Source: an uncultured Ferrimonas sp.
Lineage (GTDB): Bacteria > Pseudomonadota > Gammaproteobacteria > Enterobacterales > Shewanellaceae
NCBI RefSeq assembly: GCF_947489035.1
Contig: NZ_CANLCI010000013.1
Coordinates: forward strand, 1-64,000
Direction: 5' to 3'
Length of the DNA: 64,000 nt
Position numbers and translations under genes: made by a program. Shown here piece after piece: positions 34,913 to 43,339 of the stretch. The notes beneath the pieces were generated by a model. That model was not told the origin of the DNA. It saw nothing but the letters and a program-made list of their open reading frames with translations, and did not search any database. Every line of letters begins with the position of its first letter. Positions within the stretch are counted from its first letter, which is position 1.

Positions 34913-35421
34913 ACCCATTATCGACTCAGATCGCCGAGCAACTGGACGGCAACCCCGGTTTGATGCCCGCCCAGATCGCCGCCGAACTGAACTGCAGCGA
35001 ATTTGATGTGGTCGCCAACCTGCCTGCGCCGATGGTGGCGCTGCTGCCACGGGATCAACTGGATCCGTTACTTGCAGAGCTGCCGCAGTGGGGCAACACC
35101 ACCACCATTATCTCGGTGGCCGGTTGCATCTTTGAATTTAAAGGGGCGTTTCCTCGCGGCAAATATGGCCACGGTTACTACAACCTGATCACCAAAGGCG
35201 ACGGTTTGCATGGCCACCTAAAACTGGACGTGGTGACCGACATCGCCTTGGTGAGCAAGCCATTTATGGGATCAGAAAGCCACAGCATTCAGATGTTCGA
35301 TGGCAACGGCGCCATCGTCTTTAAAATCTACTTAGGGCGCGATCGCAAACGGGTGTTGATCCCAGAACAAGTGGCTCGCTTTACCGAGCTAAAAGCCGAA
35401 CACAGCAGCCAAGCCGCCTGA
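34909..35421 (+). CDS. hutX: HutX, cytosolic heme carrier/delivery protein
   Basis: A 170-residue HutX protein (ChuX/HutX family). Recognisable segments are ISVAGCIFEFKGAFPRGKYGHGYYNL and LKLDVVTDIALVSKPFMGSESHSIQMFDGNGAIVFKIYLGRD. In Vibrio HutX passes heme to HutZ. Its ATG overlaps the hutW stop (ATGA), which means coupled translation, with GGAG upstream. The frame is open further upstream inside hutW, which I ignore. Confidence 0.95.
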   Translation: MNPLSTQIAEQLDGNPGLMPAQIAAELNCSEFDVVANLPAPMVALLPRDQLDPLLAELPQWGNTTTIISVAGCIFEFKGAFPRGKYGHGYYNLITKGDGLHGHLKLDVVTDIALVSKPFMGSESHSIQMFDGNGAIVFKIYLGRDRKRVLIPEQVARFTELKAEHSSQAA

Positions 35422-35447
35422 TAAGCGCCAACCGGACGAGGTTATTG

Positions 35448-35987
35448 ATGGACCAAGCACAAAAAAATGAACGCTTAAGCGGGCGCCTGCTGCCAGAGAT
35501 TGAGGCGTTTAAACACAGCCGCCAAACCCTGCTGCTGGCCAGCATCGATGACGCTGGGTTGCCGAGCGTAAGCTACGCCCCTTATGCGGTAGATGAAGCG
35601 GGCTTTTATATTCAGATCAGCGATTTGGCCAAGCACGGCAAAAACCTAAAACAGTGTAAAAGTGTCTCGGTGATGCTGCTGCAAGATGAAGCGGAAGCCA
35701 AATCGGTGTTCGCTCGCAAGCGCTTAACCTTTGACGTGACCGCAGAGCACTTAAGCCGCGATAGCGACGATTTTGTGGCCGGTCGGGCGGCGTTAGTGGC
35801 GCGCTTTGGCGAGATGGCGGAAAACCTGTCGGCGCTGGGGGATTTCAACATGTATCGGTTGGTGCCAAGCAAAGGCTTATACGTGAAAGGCTTTGGCCAA
35901 GCGTTTGAGATTGGCGGCGCAGACATGAGCCAAATCAACTGGAAAACCGGCGAAGGCAAAGGCCACGGCCACGCGCAACCCGCGTAA
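35448..35987 (+). CDS. hutZ: HutZ, heme-degrading/heme-utilisation protein
   Basis: A 179-residue split-barrel flavin-reductase-like protein of the HutZ family: QTLLLASIDDAGLPSVSYAPYAVDEAGFYIQISDLAKHGKNL and MYRLVPSKGLYVKGFGQAFEI. The C-terminal GKGHGHA contains histidines at the place of the Vibrio HutZ heme ligand. HutZ degrades heme to biliverdin with oxygen, so hutW and hutZ together suggest both anaerobic and aerobic routes. The ATG one codon after a TTG is chosen as start; GAGG lies upstream. Confidence 0.95.
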   Translation: MDQAQKNERLSGRLLPEIEAFKHSRQTLLLASIDDAGLPSVSYAPYAVDEAGFYIQISDLAKHGKNLKQCKSVSVMLLQDEAEAKSVFARKRLTFDVTAEHLSRDSDDFVAGRAALVARFGEMAENLSALGDFNMYRLVPSKGLYVKGFGQAFEIGGADMSQINWKTGEGKGHGHAQPA

Positions 35988-36010
35988 CCCTCGCCACTGT
36001 TGGTTACGCT

Positions 36011-36038
36011 AGGGCGCCGACCCTCCCTTAGGCGCCCT
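36011..36038 (+). terminator. Possible 3'-end hairpin after hutZ
   Basis: AGGGCGCC and GGCGCCCT form a perfect 8-bp stem around a 12-base loop 23 bases after the hutZ stop. There is no T tract, so it is either a weak terminator or an mRNA-stabilising hairpin between hutZ and the ABC exporter gene. Confidence 0.4.
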
Positions 36039-36087
36039 TGGCATTGCACCACCTCTCTTCCCCCCCCTGTTTATCTTGAGATCTGTT

Positions 36088-37839
36088 ATGTCCCACACCA
36101 CCTCCGTTCCTGTTTGGATCTTGGCGTTGTTGCGCCCTCATTGGCGCCAAGCGTTGTTGGCCGCCATCGCCTTGCTGCTTGGTTCGCTCAGTTGGTTGGC
36201 GCTGGGGCAGGGAGTGAAGTATCTGGTGGATCAAGGCTTTGGCAGCAGCAACGGCAGTGGCAGCGACACCATTGATGCGGTGATGCTGGGGATCTTAGGG
36301 CTAAGTGGGATCAGCGGCGTGGCGGCGTTTTTTCGCTTCTACCTGATGACGTGGTTGGGGGAGCGGCTAAGCGCCGACATTCGCCAAAGTGTTTACGCTC
36401 ACCTGCTGACACTGTCGCCTCAGTTTTACCAAAACACTCGCACTGGCGAGGTGATCTCGCGTTTCACCAGCGACACCACGGTACTGCAACACGCGGTGGG
36501 GATGAGCCTGTCGATGGCGCTGCGTTCCAGCGTCACCATTATTGGCGGCTTGGTGATGATGCTGCTGGCCAGTGTCGAGCTTACCCTCTACGTACTGTTA
36601 GCGGTGCCAGCGGTGTTGGTGCCGATTAAGTTGTTGGGCAAAAAGGTGCGCCGTTTTGCTCGCCGCAGCCAAGATGCGGTGGCGCAGATCAGCGTGCATG
36701 TGGATGAAAGCCTGCACGCCATCCACACGGTGCAATCCTATGGCCACGAAAGCGAAGCCCAGCGCGGGTTTGAGCAGCGGGTTGAGGCGGTGCTGAGCGC
36801 GGCCTCGAAACGGATCTATTACCGCGCGTGGCTGGTGGCCAGCGTAATGACCCTAAGCATTGGAGCGATCACCATCGTGGCGTGGTTAGGGGCGCATAAA
36901 GTGCTTAATGGCGCCATGAGCGCCGGTGAGATCTCCGCCTTTTTGTTTTACGCCCTGGTTACCGCTGGTGCCGTCGCCACCATCAGTGAAGTGTTGGGGG
37001 AAGTACAGCGTGCCAGCGGCGCCGGCAGCCGCTTACTGGAACTGTTGAATAGCCCGGTAGACATTGTCGCACCAGTGCCAGCCACGCCATTGCCGCAACC
37101 GCTGCAGGGGCAACTGATCCTGCGGGATCTGTACTTTGCTTACCCCAGCGATCCACAGCAGCACGCCTTGGCGGGATTAAATTTGCAGCTGCAAGCGGGG
37201 CAGCGCACCGCCATTGTTGGCCCCAGCGGCGCGGGCAAATCCACCTTGCTGCAACTGTTGCAGCAGTTCTATCGGCCGCAGCGGGGGCAGATTTTACTGG
37301 ATGGGATCGATCTGGCCACGGTGGATCCTCATCCGCTGCGACAGCAGTTTGCCTTGGTGCCACAGCAGCCGGTGATTTTTGCCAGCAGCGTGCTAGACAA
37401 CATCCGTTATGGCCGCCTAGAGGCCAGCGACGACGAGGTGTATGCCGCCGCCGCTGCCGCCAACGCCAGTGAGTTCATCGAACAATTGAGCAACGGCTAC
37501 CACACCGAACTGGGCGAGCGCGGCGTGCGCTTATCCGGCGGCCAAAAACAGCGCATCGCCATTGCCCGAGCCATGTTGGCGCAGCGGCCTTTGTTGCTGT
37601 TAGACGAAGCCACCAGTGCCCTAGACGCGCGCAGCGAACAACTGGTGCAGCAGGGGCTTGGCCGGTTAATGGCAGGCAAAACCAGCTTAATCATCGCCCA
37701 CCGCCTCGCCACCGTGATGGACGCCGATCGCATCGTCGTGCTGAATCAAGGCCGCATTGAAGCCATCGGCACCCACCAACAGCTGCTGCAACAAAGCGCC
37801 CTGTACGCCGAATTAGCGCAACTGCAATTGGTGGGGTGA
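36088..37839 (+). CDS. ABC exporter half-transporter (ABCB/MsbA-like)
   Basis: A 583-residue fused exporter half: six transmembrane helices (residues about 10-310) followed by an ATPase domain. Walker A GPSGAGKSTLLQLL, Q-loop LVPQQPVIFASSVLDNIRYG, signature LSGGQKQRIAIARAML, Walker B LLLLDEATSALD and H-loop IIAHRLAT are intact, so it should work as a homodimer. The substrate is unknown; lipid, drug or porphyrin export are all possible. It lies 100 bases after hutZ on the same strand and might be co-transcribed if the hairpin at 36011 does not terminate. The start is ATG at 36088 rather than the upstream TTG. Confidence 0.87.
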   Translation: MSHTTSVPVWILALLRPHWRQALLAAIALLLGSLSWLALGQGVKYLVDQGFGSSNGSGSDTIDAVMLGILGLSGISGVAAFFRFYLMTWLGERLSADIRQSVYAHLLTLSPQFYQNTRTGEVISRFTSDTTVLQHAVGMSLSMALRSSVTIIGGLVMMLLASVELTLYVLLAVPAVLVPIKLLGKKVRRFARRSQDAVAQISVHVDESLHAIHTVQSYGHESEAQRGFEQRVEAVLSAASKRIYYRAWLVASVMTLSIGAITIVAWLGAHKVLNGAMSAGEISAFLFYALVTAGAVATISEVLGEVQRASGAGSRLLELLNSPVDIVAPVPATPLPQPLQGQLILRDLYFAYPSDPQQHALAGLNLQLQAGQRTAIVGPSGAGKSTLLQLLQQFYRPQRGQILLDGIDLATVDPHPLRQQFALVPQQPVIFASSVLDNIRYGRLEASDDEVYAAAAAANASEFIEQLSNGYHTELGERGVRLSGGQKQRIAIARAMLAQRPLLLLDEATSALDARSEQLVQQGLGRLMAGKTSLIIAHRLATVMDADRIVVLNQGRIEAIGTHQQLLQQSALYAELAQLQLVG

Positions 37840-37841
37840 TG

Positions 37842-37925
37842 TTGGCAGAGTGCCGAGGTTCGATGAGTGCGCAGGTTTGATAAGTGCGTAGATTCGATGA
37901 GTTCGTAGGTTTGATTAGCCGCAGG
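37842..37925. repeat. Five degenerate 17-bp tandem repeats
   Basis: Five consecutive units start at 37842, 37859, 37876, 37893 and 37910. The second is TTCGATGAGTGCGCAGG and the third TTTGATAAGTGCGTAGA; the consensus is TTyGATgAGTgCGyAGG. The first and last are the most diverged. They lie between the convergent ends of the ABC exporter and the RegA-like gene, and no gene uses them. Confidence 0.85.
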
Positions 37926-38022
37926 CGTAATCGAACAAGGGGTGGGCGCAGCGGCAGCGGATTGGCACAAGGGTTATGCACATCAGCTTGGTACGTGCGC
38001 CATGCCATCGCGCTGCTGTCCG

Positions 38023-38544
38023 TTACCCCCCACTCGGCCGTTTTTGCAGTTTGCGCTGCAGGGTGCGGCGGTGCATGCCCAGCTGGCGGGCGGTGGCAGA
38101 GACGTTGCCGTTGTTGGCGCTGAGGGTTTGATGCAGGTGCTCCCACTCGAGCCGTTCTGGCGACATCACGATCTCGGTTAGATCCTCAACCTGTGGGGCA
38201 TCGCCGTTCAGTGCTTTTAACAACGATTTGGTGTCGGCGGGCTTGGCGAGGTAGTCGTCGGCGCCGCGGCGCATCGCTTCTACCGCGCTGCTGATGCTGG
38301 CAAAGCCGGTTAACAGCACCAGCCGCACTTTGGGCAGGGCGCAGCGCAGCGGTTGGATCAGTTCTAGGCCGCTGTAACCGGCCAGGTTCAGATCCAGCAG
38401 GATGTGGCTGGGCTGGGTTTGCCGCGCTTGCACCAGCGCATCGCAAACCTGATGCACCTGAATGCAGTCGTAGCCGTGCTGGCTTAAACGCCGTGCCAGC
38501 GTACCCGCAAAAACAACATCATCTTCAATAATTAACAGCTTCAT
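38023..38544 (-). CDS. prrA: RegA/PrrA/ActR-type response regulator
   Basis: A 173-residue regulator with an N-terminal receiver (acidic pair in LIIEDDVVFA, phosphoacceptor Asp51 in LLDLNLAGYSGLELI, Lys in YLAKPAD) and a C-terminal Fis-type helix-turn-helix, LEWEHLHQTLSANNGNVSATARQLGMHRRTLQRKLQKRP. The HRRTLQRKLQKRP tail is the mark of RegA/PrrA/ActR/RegR proteins, global redox regulators first known from alphaproteobacteria. The start overlaps the kinase stop (ATG within 4 bases). No sigma-54 interaction domain is present. Confidence 0.9.
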   Translation of the reverse strand: MKLLIIEDDVVFAGTLARRLSQHGYDCIQVHQVCDALVQARQTQPSHILLDLNLAGYSGLELIQPLRCALPKVRLVLLTGFASISSAVEAMRRGADDYLAKPADTKSLLKALNGDAPQVEDLTEIVMSPERLEWEHLHQTLSANNGNVSATARQLGMHRRTLQRKLQKRPSGG

Positions 38545-39803
38545 GGCCGTGCTCGATAGGGCAGGGTTACGGTGGCGATAGCGCCACGGGCGGCGTGGTT
38601 GTTGCCCAGCTGCAGCTTGCCGCCCAGCCGTTCAATGCTGGCGTTGCTTAGCATCACGGCCATGCCAAACCCGTGGGGGTTGTCTACTAAGCCTTGGCCG
38701 AGCGCCTGTAAACGCTGTGGATCGATGCCGCTGCCCTGATCGGCAATCGATAAGCTGATCTCATCCTTCGCCAGATGCCACTGCATCATCAAGCTGTTTT
38801 GCTGTTGCTGCTGATTGGCGTTAACCGCATTTTGCGCCAAGTTCAGCAGTGCAGGCAGCAGCATCGCATCGGTTTTCAACTGCCCTGTTGGTACGGATGA
38901 TGGCCACTGTTGCTGCTGTTCGGGGTATTGCAGAGTGATGATGGCGGCCAGTTGCTGCTGCAGTTCGCTGGCGTGAACCCAGCGCTGCTGGTTGTGGCGC
39001 ACATCATTGGCCAACTGGCGAAAGTAATTAAGGTGATCGCCACACTGGGCGATTGGCTGTGCTAATTCGTTGATGGCGGGGCTGTTTGGGTATTGCTCGG
39101 CCAGTTCTTCGTACAGCAGTTGGATGGTGGCGAGCGGCGTGGCGAGGTTATGGGTAACTTGAGCCGATGCGGTGCCCAGCGCCAGCAGCTGTTCTTGCTG
39201 TAACTGCATTTCGCGGCTTTGGGCTAAGCGCCGTTCGCGACGGACGATCATCTTAGCCATGGTGCCAACCACTAAGCTCACCACCACGGCCGACAACAGA
39301 AAACTGACCCACATGCCAAGGTAGTGTTCGGTCATGTCCATTTCATGCATCACCATCATTTTGGGCATGTTGTACACCAGCAGGCTGTACGCGCCGATGG
39401 CAGACAAGGTAACCACAAACAGGTGCAGCAGCGGCAGGCTTACCCCAGCAAACACCACTGGCAGCAACAACACCGAAACAAAGGCGTTGGTGGCGCCACC
39501 GGAATAGGCCAACAGAGCGGTGTAAAGCACCAGATCGAGCATGATTTGCAGCAGTTGGGTGGTGCGCCCCAATTGGGTTTGGCGCCACAGCAACATCATG
39601 CTGATCAGGTGCAGCACCGTGCCGCTGGCCACGATAAGCGCGCGGGCTTGGTCGATGCTGTTGCTGCCTTGCCACCAAGGCAAAAGCGCCAGAATTATGG
39701 CCACCAAGGGCAGCCAAATTGAACGAAAAACGAGTAGTTTATGGCAGCTGCTGGCCGCGATAAGTGACTGGTTTAAATGGTGAAAAGAAAGGTTCAAAAT
39801 CAA
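38541..39803 (-). CDS. prrB: RegB/PrrB-type redox sensor histidine kinase
   Basis: A sensor kinase of up to 420 residues with six transmembrane helices (about 25-185) and no periplasmic domain, as in RegB/PrrB. The quinone-binding motif of the family, GGXXNPF, appears as GGATNAF (residues 102-108) with Pro replaced by Ala. The H-box is SAQVTHNLATPLATIQLL (His218), and a Cys (Cys254) lies 36 residues later, in the dimerisation helices where RegB has its redox cysteine. N-box NLAQNAVNAN and G-boxes ADQGSGID and GFGMAV complete the ATPase domain. The start is uncertain: no ATG is near, and TTG at 39803 or 39796 is assumed. Confidence 0.88.
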   Translation of the reverse strand: MILNLSFHHLNQSLIAASSCHKLLVFRSIWLPLVAIILALLPWWQGSNSIDQARALIVASGTVLHLISMMLLWRQTQLGRTTQLLQIMLDLVLYTALLAYSGGATNAFVSVLLLPVVFAGVSLPLLHLFVVTLSAIGAYSLLVYNMPKMMVMHEMDMTEHYLGMWVSFLLSAVVVSLVVGTMAKMIVRRERRLAQSREMQLQQEQLLALGTASAQVTHNLATPLATIQLLYEELAEQYPNSPAINELAQPIAQCGDHLNYFRQLANDVRHNQQRWVHASELQQQLAAIITLQYPEQQQQWPSSVPTGQLKTDAMLLPALLNLAQNAVNANQQQQQNSLMMQWHLAKDEISLSIADQGSGIDPQRLQALGQGLVDNPHGFGMAVMLSNASIERLGGKLQLGNNHAARGAIATVTLPYRARP

Positions 39804-39863
39804 GGCCAGCGGGTGAAAGAACGCTCATTTTAAAGCAAGCAATGGCACTTACAATGGCTGGGG

Positions 39864-39880
39864 TGCGACCAATTGTCGCA
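39864..39880. promoter_or_regulatory. Palindromic RegA/PrrA/RegR-type operator
   Basis: TGCGAC-CAATT-GTCGCA is a perfect 6-bp inverted repeat with a 5-base spacer. It fits the core published for RegA/RegR/PrrA sites (GNGRC and GNCGC half-sites separated by five bases). It lies 60 bases upstream of the kinase start and 84 bases upstream of the divergent copper-receptor gene, so it may regulate both. Confidence 0.72.
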
Positions 39881-39963
39881 GTTGTTTAGGTTTTGCTTTG
39901 GGTCATGGCCAAGATCCGTATTAATGCACCGAATTGGTTGAGTTGATAGGGATGTAGCGCCAA

Positions 39964-41994
39964 ATGATGAAGGCAAAAATGATCAGCGTCGCCGTGGCTG
40001 TGCAGTGGGCTTTGTGGGCCCCCACCGCGCTGGCGATGATACAAGATAAGGCCATGTTGGGCGGCGACGAGGCCACGGTAAAGGCCGCCGCCGATGCGCC
40101 GCAACGCTGTGATAAGCACAGCTGCGACGAAGTGATTGTGATTGTGGCAGACACCATGCAACAAGCGTTAACCACGGTTGCCAACCCCAAGCTGCCACGG
40201 CAGCCGATCCCCACCTTTGATGGCTCTGGTTTTTTGAAAACCATCCCCGGCTTTAACGTTACCCGCAAAGGCGGTGCCGGTGGCGACATCAGTTTGCGCG
40301 GCATGGCCGGTTCGCGCATCAGCGTGCTGAACGATGGCCAGCAGATTGGTGGCACCTGCGGTGGCCGTATGGATCCCCCCACCAACTACATCGCCCCCGA
40401 TACCTACGAACAGGTAACGGTGATTAAGGGGCCGCAAACGGTGAAATACGGCCCAGTAGGCAGTGCCGGAACGGTGCTGTTTGAGCGGGATCATTACGGC
40501 ATGGATCAAGCCGGATCAGAAGGGCGAGCGGCGTTAACCTTAGGCAGTTTTGATCGACTGGATTACGTGACCGAAATTAAGGTGGGCGACGGCCAGTACT
40601 ACAGCAGCTTGGATCTGAACGGATCAGAAAGCGATCACTATAAGGATGGCGACGGCAAGCCGATCCAATCCCGTTACGATCGGGACAATTTAAGCGCTGC
40701 CTTTGGTTGGGCCCCTAGCGACGATCAGGTGGTCGAGTTGAGTTACGGGCAATCCAGCGGCAGCGCCGAATACGCCGATCGAACCAATAAGGCTCGGGTT
40801 ATTGATAATGAAAACGGGTCGTTGCTGGCGAAAACCGCGCTGGATCAGCCGCTGCTGAAGCAATTGGAGTTCCAAGGCTACTGGAACGAAAACGACCACA
40901 TTATGGATAATTTCGATAAGGGCGGCGATGACGCGATGGGGATGAACCCGCGCCGCACCACCTACGGCGCGCACCTGTGGGCAGAGCTGGAGTTCGACCG
41001 GAATTGGCAAGCGACCGTGGGCGTTGATTTTATTGATTCCACCCAAGAGATGCGCGGCGGTAAAACCTTAACGCAACTGCACGCTGCGGCCTTCAATAAG
41101 GTGTTTAACCAACAAAATGTCGGGCTGTTTGTGGAGGCTGAACACCGCCTCGGCACTGGCACACTGTTCAGTGGCGTGCGTTACGATAACTGGCAAACCA
41201 CGTTGCTGGGTTCGTGGGCGAGCGGCGCTAAAGCCACCGACAACAGCGATGATCTGTTCAGCGGTTTTGTGCGCTATCAGTACGATATTGGCCAGCATCA
41301 ATACTACGCTGGGTTGGGCCATTCCGAGCGGATTGCCGATTACTGGGAAGTGATGCGCGCGGGCAAAACACTGACCCTAGAGACCGAACAAACCAATCAG
41401 TTGGATATTGGCTGGATCTATTCTGGCGCGGTTGAGTTAACCACCTCATTGTTCTACGCCGATCTGCAGGATTATATTCTGATTGATGTGAATGCTGCTC
41501 CGGCGGCGCGCAACATCGACGCTACTTTGTTTGGTGGCGAAGCCTCTGCCAAGTACGACTTTGCTGATAATTGGAATGCACTTGCCACCGTGGCCTACAG
41601 CCACGGCGACAACGACAGCGATGATGTGGCCTTGGGGCAGGTATCGCCGCTGGAAGGCCGCTTGGCGCTGAATTACCAACGGCAGAACTGGTCGTTTGGT
41701 GCTCTGTGGCGATTGGTGGCGCAGCAAGATCGCGTAGCGGAAGGGCAGGGCAATATTGTGGGCCAGGATCTTGGGGAAACTGCCGGCTTTGGGGTGGTGT
41801 CGTTCAACGGCGCTTGGCAACCGTCGGATCAATTTCGGCTGAGCTTCGGCATTGATAACGTGCTGGATAAGCAATACGCAGAACACATCGCCAAAAGCGG
41901 CGCTGGTAATGATGCGTTGCCGATTAACCAGCGCACTCGGCAGGTGAACGAACCCGGCCGCAGTGGCTGGATCAAGCTCGGTTACGAGTTCTAA
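39964..41994 (+). CDS. oprC: TonB-dependent copper receptor (OprC/NosA-like)
   Basis: A 676-residue outer-membrane receptor with signal peptide (AVQWALWAPTALA), a TonB-box-like EVIVIVAD near residue 57, a plug domain with GSGFLKTIPGFNVTRKGGAGGDISLRGMAGSRISVLNDGQQIGGTCGGRMDPPTNYI, and a barrel ending WIKLGYEF. The GGTCGGRMDPPTNYI stretch is characteristic of the TonB-dependent copper receptors OprC/NosA. Such receptors supply copper, for example for cytochrome oxidase or nitrous-oxide reductase. Divergent from the RegBA-like pair with a RegA-type site between them. A short Cys/His motif (QRCDKHSCDE) precedes the plug. Confidence 0.9.
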   Translation: MMKAKMISVAVAVQWALWAPTALAMIQDKAMLGGDEATVKAAADAPQRCDKHSCDEVIVIVADTMQQALTTVANPKLPRQPIPTFDGSGFLKTIPGFNVTRKGGAGGDISLRGMAGSRISVLNDGQQIGGTCGGRMDPPTNYIAPDTYEQVTVIKGPQTVKYGPVGSAGTVLFERDHYGMDQAGSEGRAALTLGSFDRLDYVTEIKVGDGQYYSSLDLNGSESDHYKDGDGKPIQSRYDRDNLSAAFGWAPSDDQVVELSYGQSSGSAEYADRTNKARVIDNENGSLLAKTALDQPLLKQLEFQGYWNENDHIMDNFDKGGDDAMGMNPRRTTYGAHLWAELEFDRNWQATVGVDFIDSTQEMRGGKTLTQLHAAAFNKVFNQQNVGLFVEAEHRLGTGTLFSGVRYDNWQTTLLGSWASGAKATDNSDDLFSGFVRYQYDIGQHQYYAGLGHSERIADYWEVMRAGKTLTLETEQTNQLDIGWIYSGAVELTTSLFYADLQDYILIDVNAAPAARNIDATLFGGEASAKYDFADNWNALATVAYSHGDNDSDDVALGQVSPLEGRLALNYQRQNWSFGALWRLVAQQDRVAEGQGNIVGQDLGETAGFGVVSFNGAWQPSDQFRLSFGIDNVLDKQYAEHIAKSGAGNDALPINQRTRQVNEPGRSGWIKLGYEF

Positions 41995-42028
41995 CTCGGC
42001 ACATCAGCGCGACCGTGCATCACACTAA

Positions 42029-42052
42029 AACGTCGCTAACGCGGCGTTTTTT
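42029..42052 (+). terminator. Terminator after the copper receptor gene
   Basis: AACGTCGC and GCGGCGTT pair (one G-T) around loop TAAC and are followed by T4. It lies 35 bases after the stop codon. A small open frame drawn across it at 42015-42284 is therefore not a gene. Confidence 0.85.
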
Positions 42053-42148
42053 CTTGAAGGTCATTGGTGGCGTGGTGGCGCTGGTGATGTTAGGGCAAAG
42101 GAGTCGGGCGACGGTTATCCGTTGCTGCGGTGATGCACCGCGCGGCCT

Positions 42149-42535
42149 TTATGTCGATGTGTCAGCGGTTGGCATGAGGTACCACAGCACCAAGGCCACC
42201 AAAAATAGGGCGGGAATGTCGCCAAGCATATTGGCATGCTCGGTTTCATCGATAATGGCTTGCACCAGCATGATGCCGCCATGAACAATGCTCGACCAAA
42301 CGGTGAACCAAATCAGGCTGGCGTGGGCCAGTGGATCTTTGCCAGCCCGAATAAGAAACACCCCTAATGTGATGTAGATCCCCATGATCATCTGTTCATA
42401 TTCCGGCTGAGCTGGGGTCCAGCTCCAGCCTGAAGGCCAAATCACCATCATCATGGCGGGCACGGCGACAATGAACATGATCCCAATGGCATAGAGTGCA
42501 ATTTTAAGCAGCTTAATGTTTCCTTTCGGGTTCAT
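42149..42535 (-). CDS. Four-helix membrane protein of unknown function (DUF6632-like)
   Basis: A 128-residue protein with about four transmembrane segments (KIALYAIGIMFIVAVPAMMMVIW, MGIYITLGVFLIRAG, ASLIWFTVWSSIVHGGIMLVQAII, LFLVALVLWYLMP). The layout resembles a small uncharacterised family I tentatively place with DUF6632. The central HASLIWFTVWSSIVHGG has conserved-looking polar residues. ATG at 42535 with AGGA six bases before; a GTG just upstream is an alternative. It appears to stand alone. Confidence 0.65.
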   Translation of the reverse strand: MNPKGNIKLLKIALYAIGIMFIVAVPAMMMVIWPSGWSWTPAQPEYEQMIMGIYITLGVFLIRAGKDPLAHASLIWFTVWSSIVHGGIMLVQAIIDETEHANMLGDIPALFLVALVLWYLMPTADTST

Positions 42536-43075
42536 CACTTTTCCTATTGAGATCAGTTCAGTTTTACAGGATCGGGCGGTTTATAAGCGCAAAGGTGCCG
42601 ATGAAGTGGCAGGGGGTTTTTTACGCTGACGCTGGTAGCCATAAAGGGTGACAACAGTTGCTGTGTTGCTGGGTAAGATGTTGATTAACGGTTGTTATTT
42701 AAGGGTTTGTTATGTGAGTGCGAATAACAGATCCCAGCCAGAATCATTCCCCTTTACGCAGAGGATTAATTATAACGGGGAATAATCAGAGTGCAGGTTT
42801 ATTAGAGGGGAAAATAACCCACGGCTTTTTACGGTGATTAAATAAATCGATTTAACCACCCATTTTATTTTTCTAATTAAGCGCTTAGTACTCACAGCGA
42901 GGCTTGGCGCCCGTGTTGCGAGTTACTGTAGGCATAGCTGATAGCTGGTAACTGATAGCGGTGTCGGGCAAAGGCAGCCAGTGGCATAGCGTAAGTGCTG
43001 CACGCAGCATATTGGCCACTGGCTTCGACGCAGATTATCCGCCGCAATGGGCAGGCACTGGCATTAACGCCGCCG
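42536..43075. other. Intergenic region without a gene; one large hairpin
   Basis: I see no credible coding region in these 540 bases, and the middle part is clearly more AT-rich than the surroundings. ATTCCCC and GGGGAAT (about 42747 and 42777) are mirrored across about 23 bases. A bigger structure is at 42978-43022: outer arms CCAGTGGC / GCCACTGG enclose an inner hairpin TGCTGC-AC-GCAGCA. No T tract follows it, so it is not an obvious terminator. Confidence 0.5.
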
Positions 43076-43339
43076 TTAGCGGGAAGAGGGCACCATTGGC
43101 AGCGGCACCACCAGTTGCATTAACAACAGCGGCAGGGCGATCAAGTTGGCCATTAGCCACAGCAGCTGTTCCGCCAAGGCGTCCAGTTGCAGATAGAACA
43201 GAGTGCTGGCGATCGCCATCAACATGACCGCAGGGGTACGCCAATAGGACGGCAGTAGGCCGTGATCACCATTGGCTTTGGGGCGGCTTAACAGCAGCAG
43301 GGTGATGCTGGCGAGCAGAATAATGACTGAACTGTTCAT
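43076..43339 (-). CDS. Small hydrophobic membrane protein
   Basis: An 87-residue protein with three hydrophobic segments (VIILLASITLLLLS, TPAVMLMAIASTLFYLQL, LLWLMANLIALPLLLMQLVVPLPM). I do not recognise it. AAGGATC eight bases upstream supports the ATG at 43339; the longer open frame to 43594 has a polar, unlikely leader. It is flanked by non-coding DNA on both sides. Confidence 0.55.
   Translation of the reverse strand: MNSSVIILLASITLLLLSRPKANGDHGLLPSYWRTPAVMLMAIASTLFYLQLDALAEQLLWLMANLIALPLLLMQLVVPLPMVPSSR

Noticed and set aside
42015..42284. Small plus-strand open frame with a Tat-like RRFF and hydrophobic stretch
   Set aside because: It begins across the terminator of the copper receptor gene and runs antisense into the membrane protein at 42149-42535; no ribosome site.
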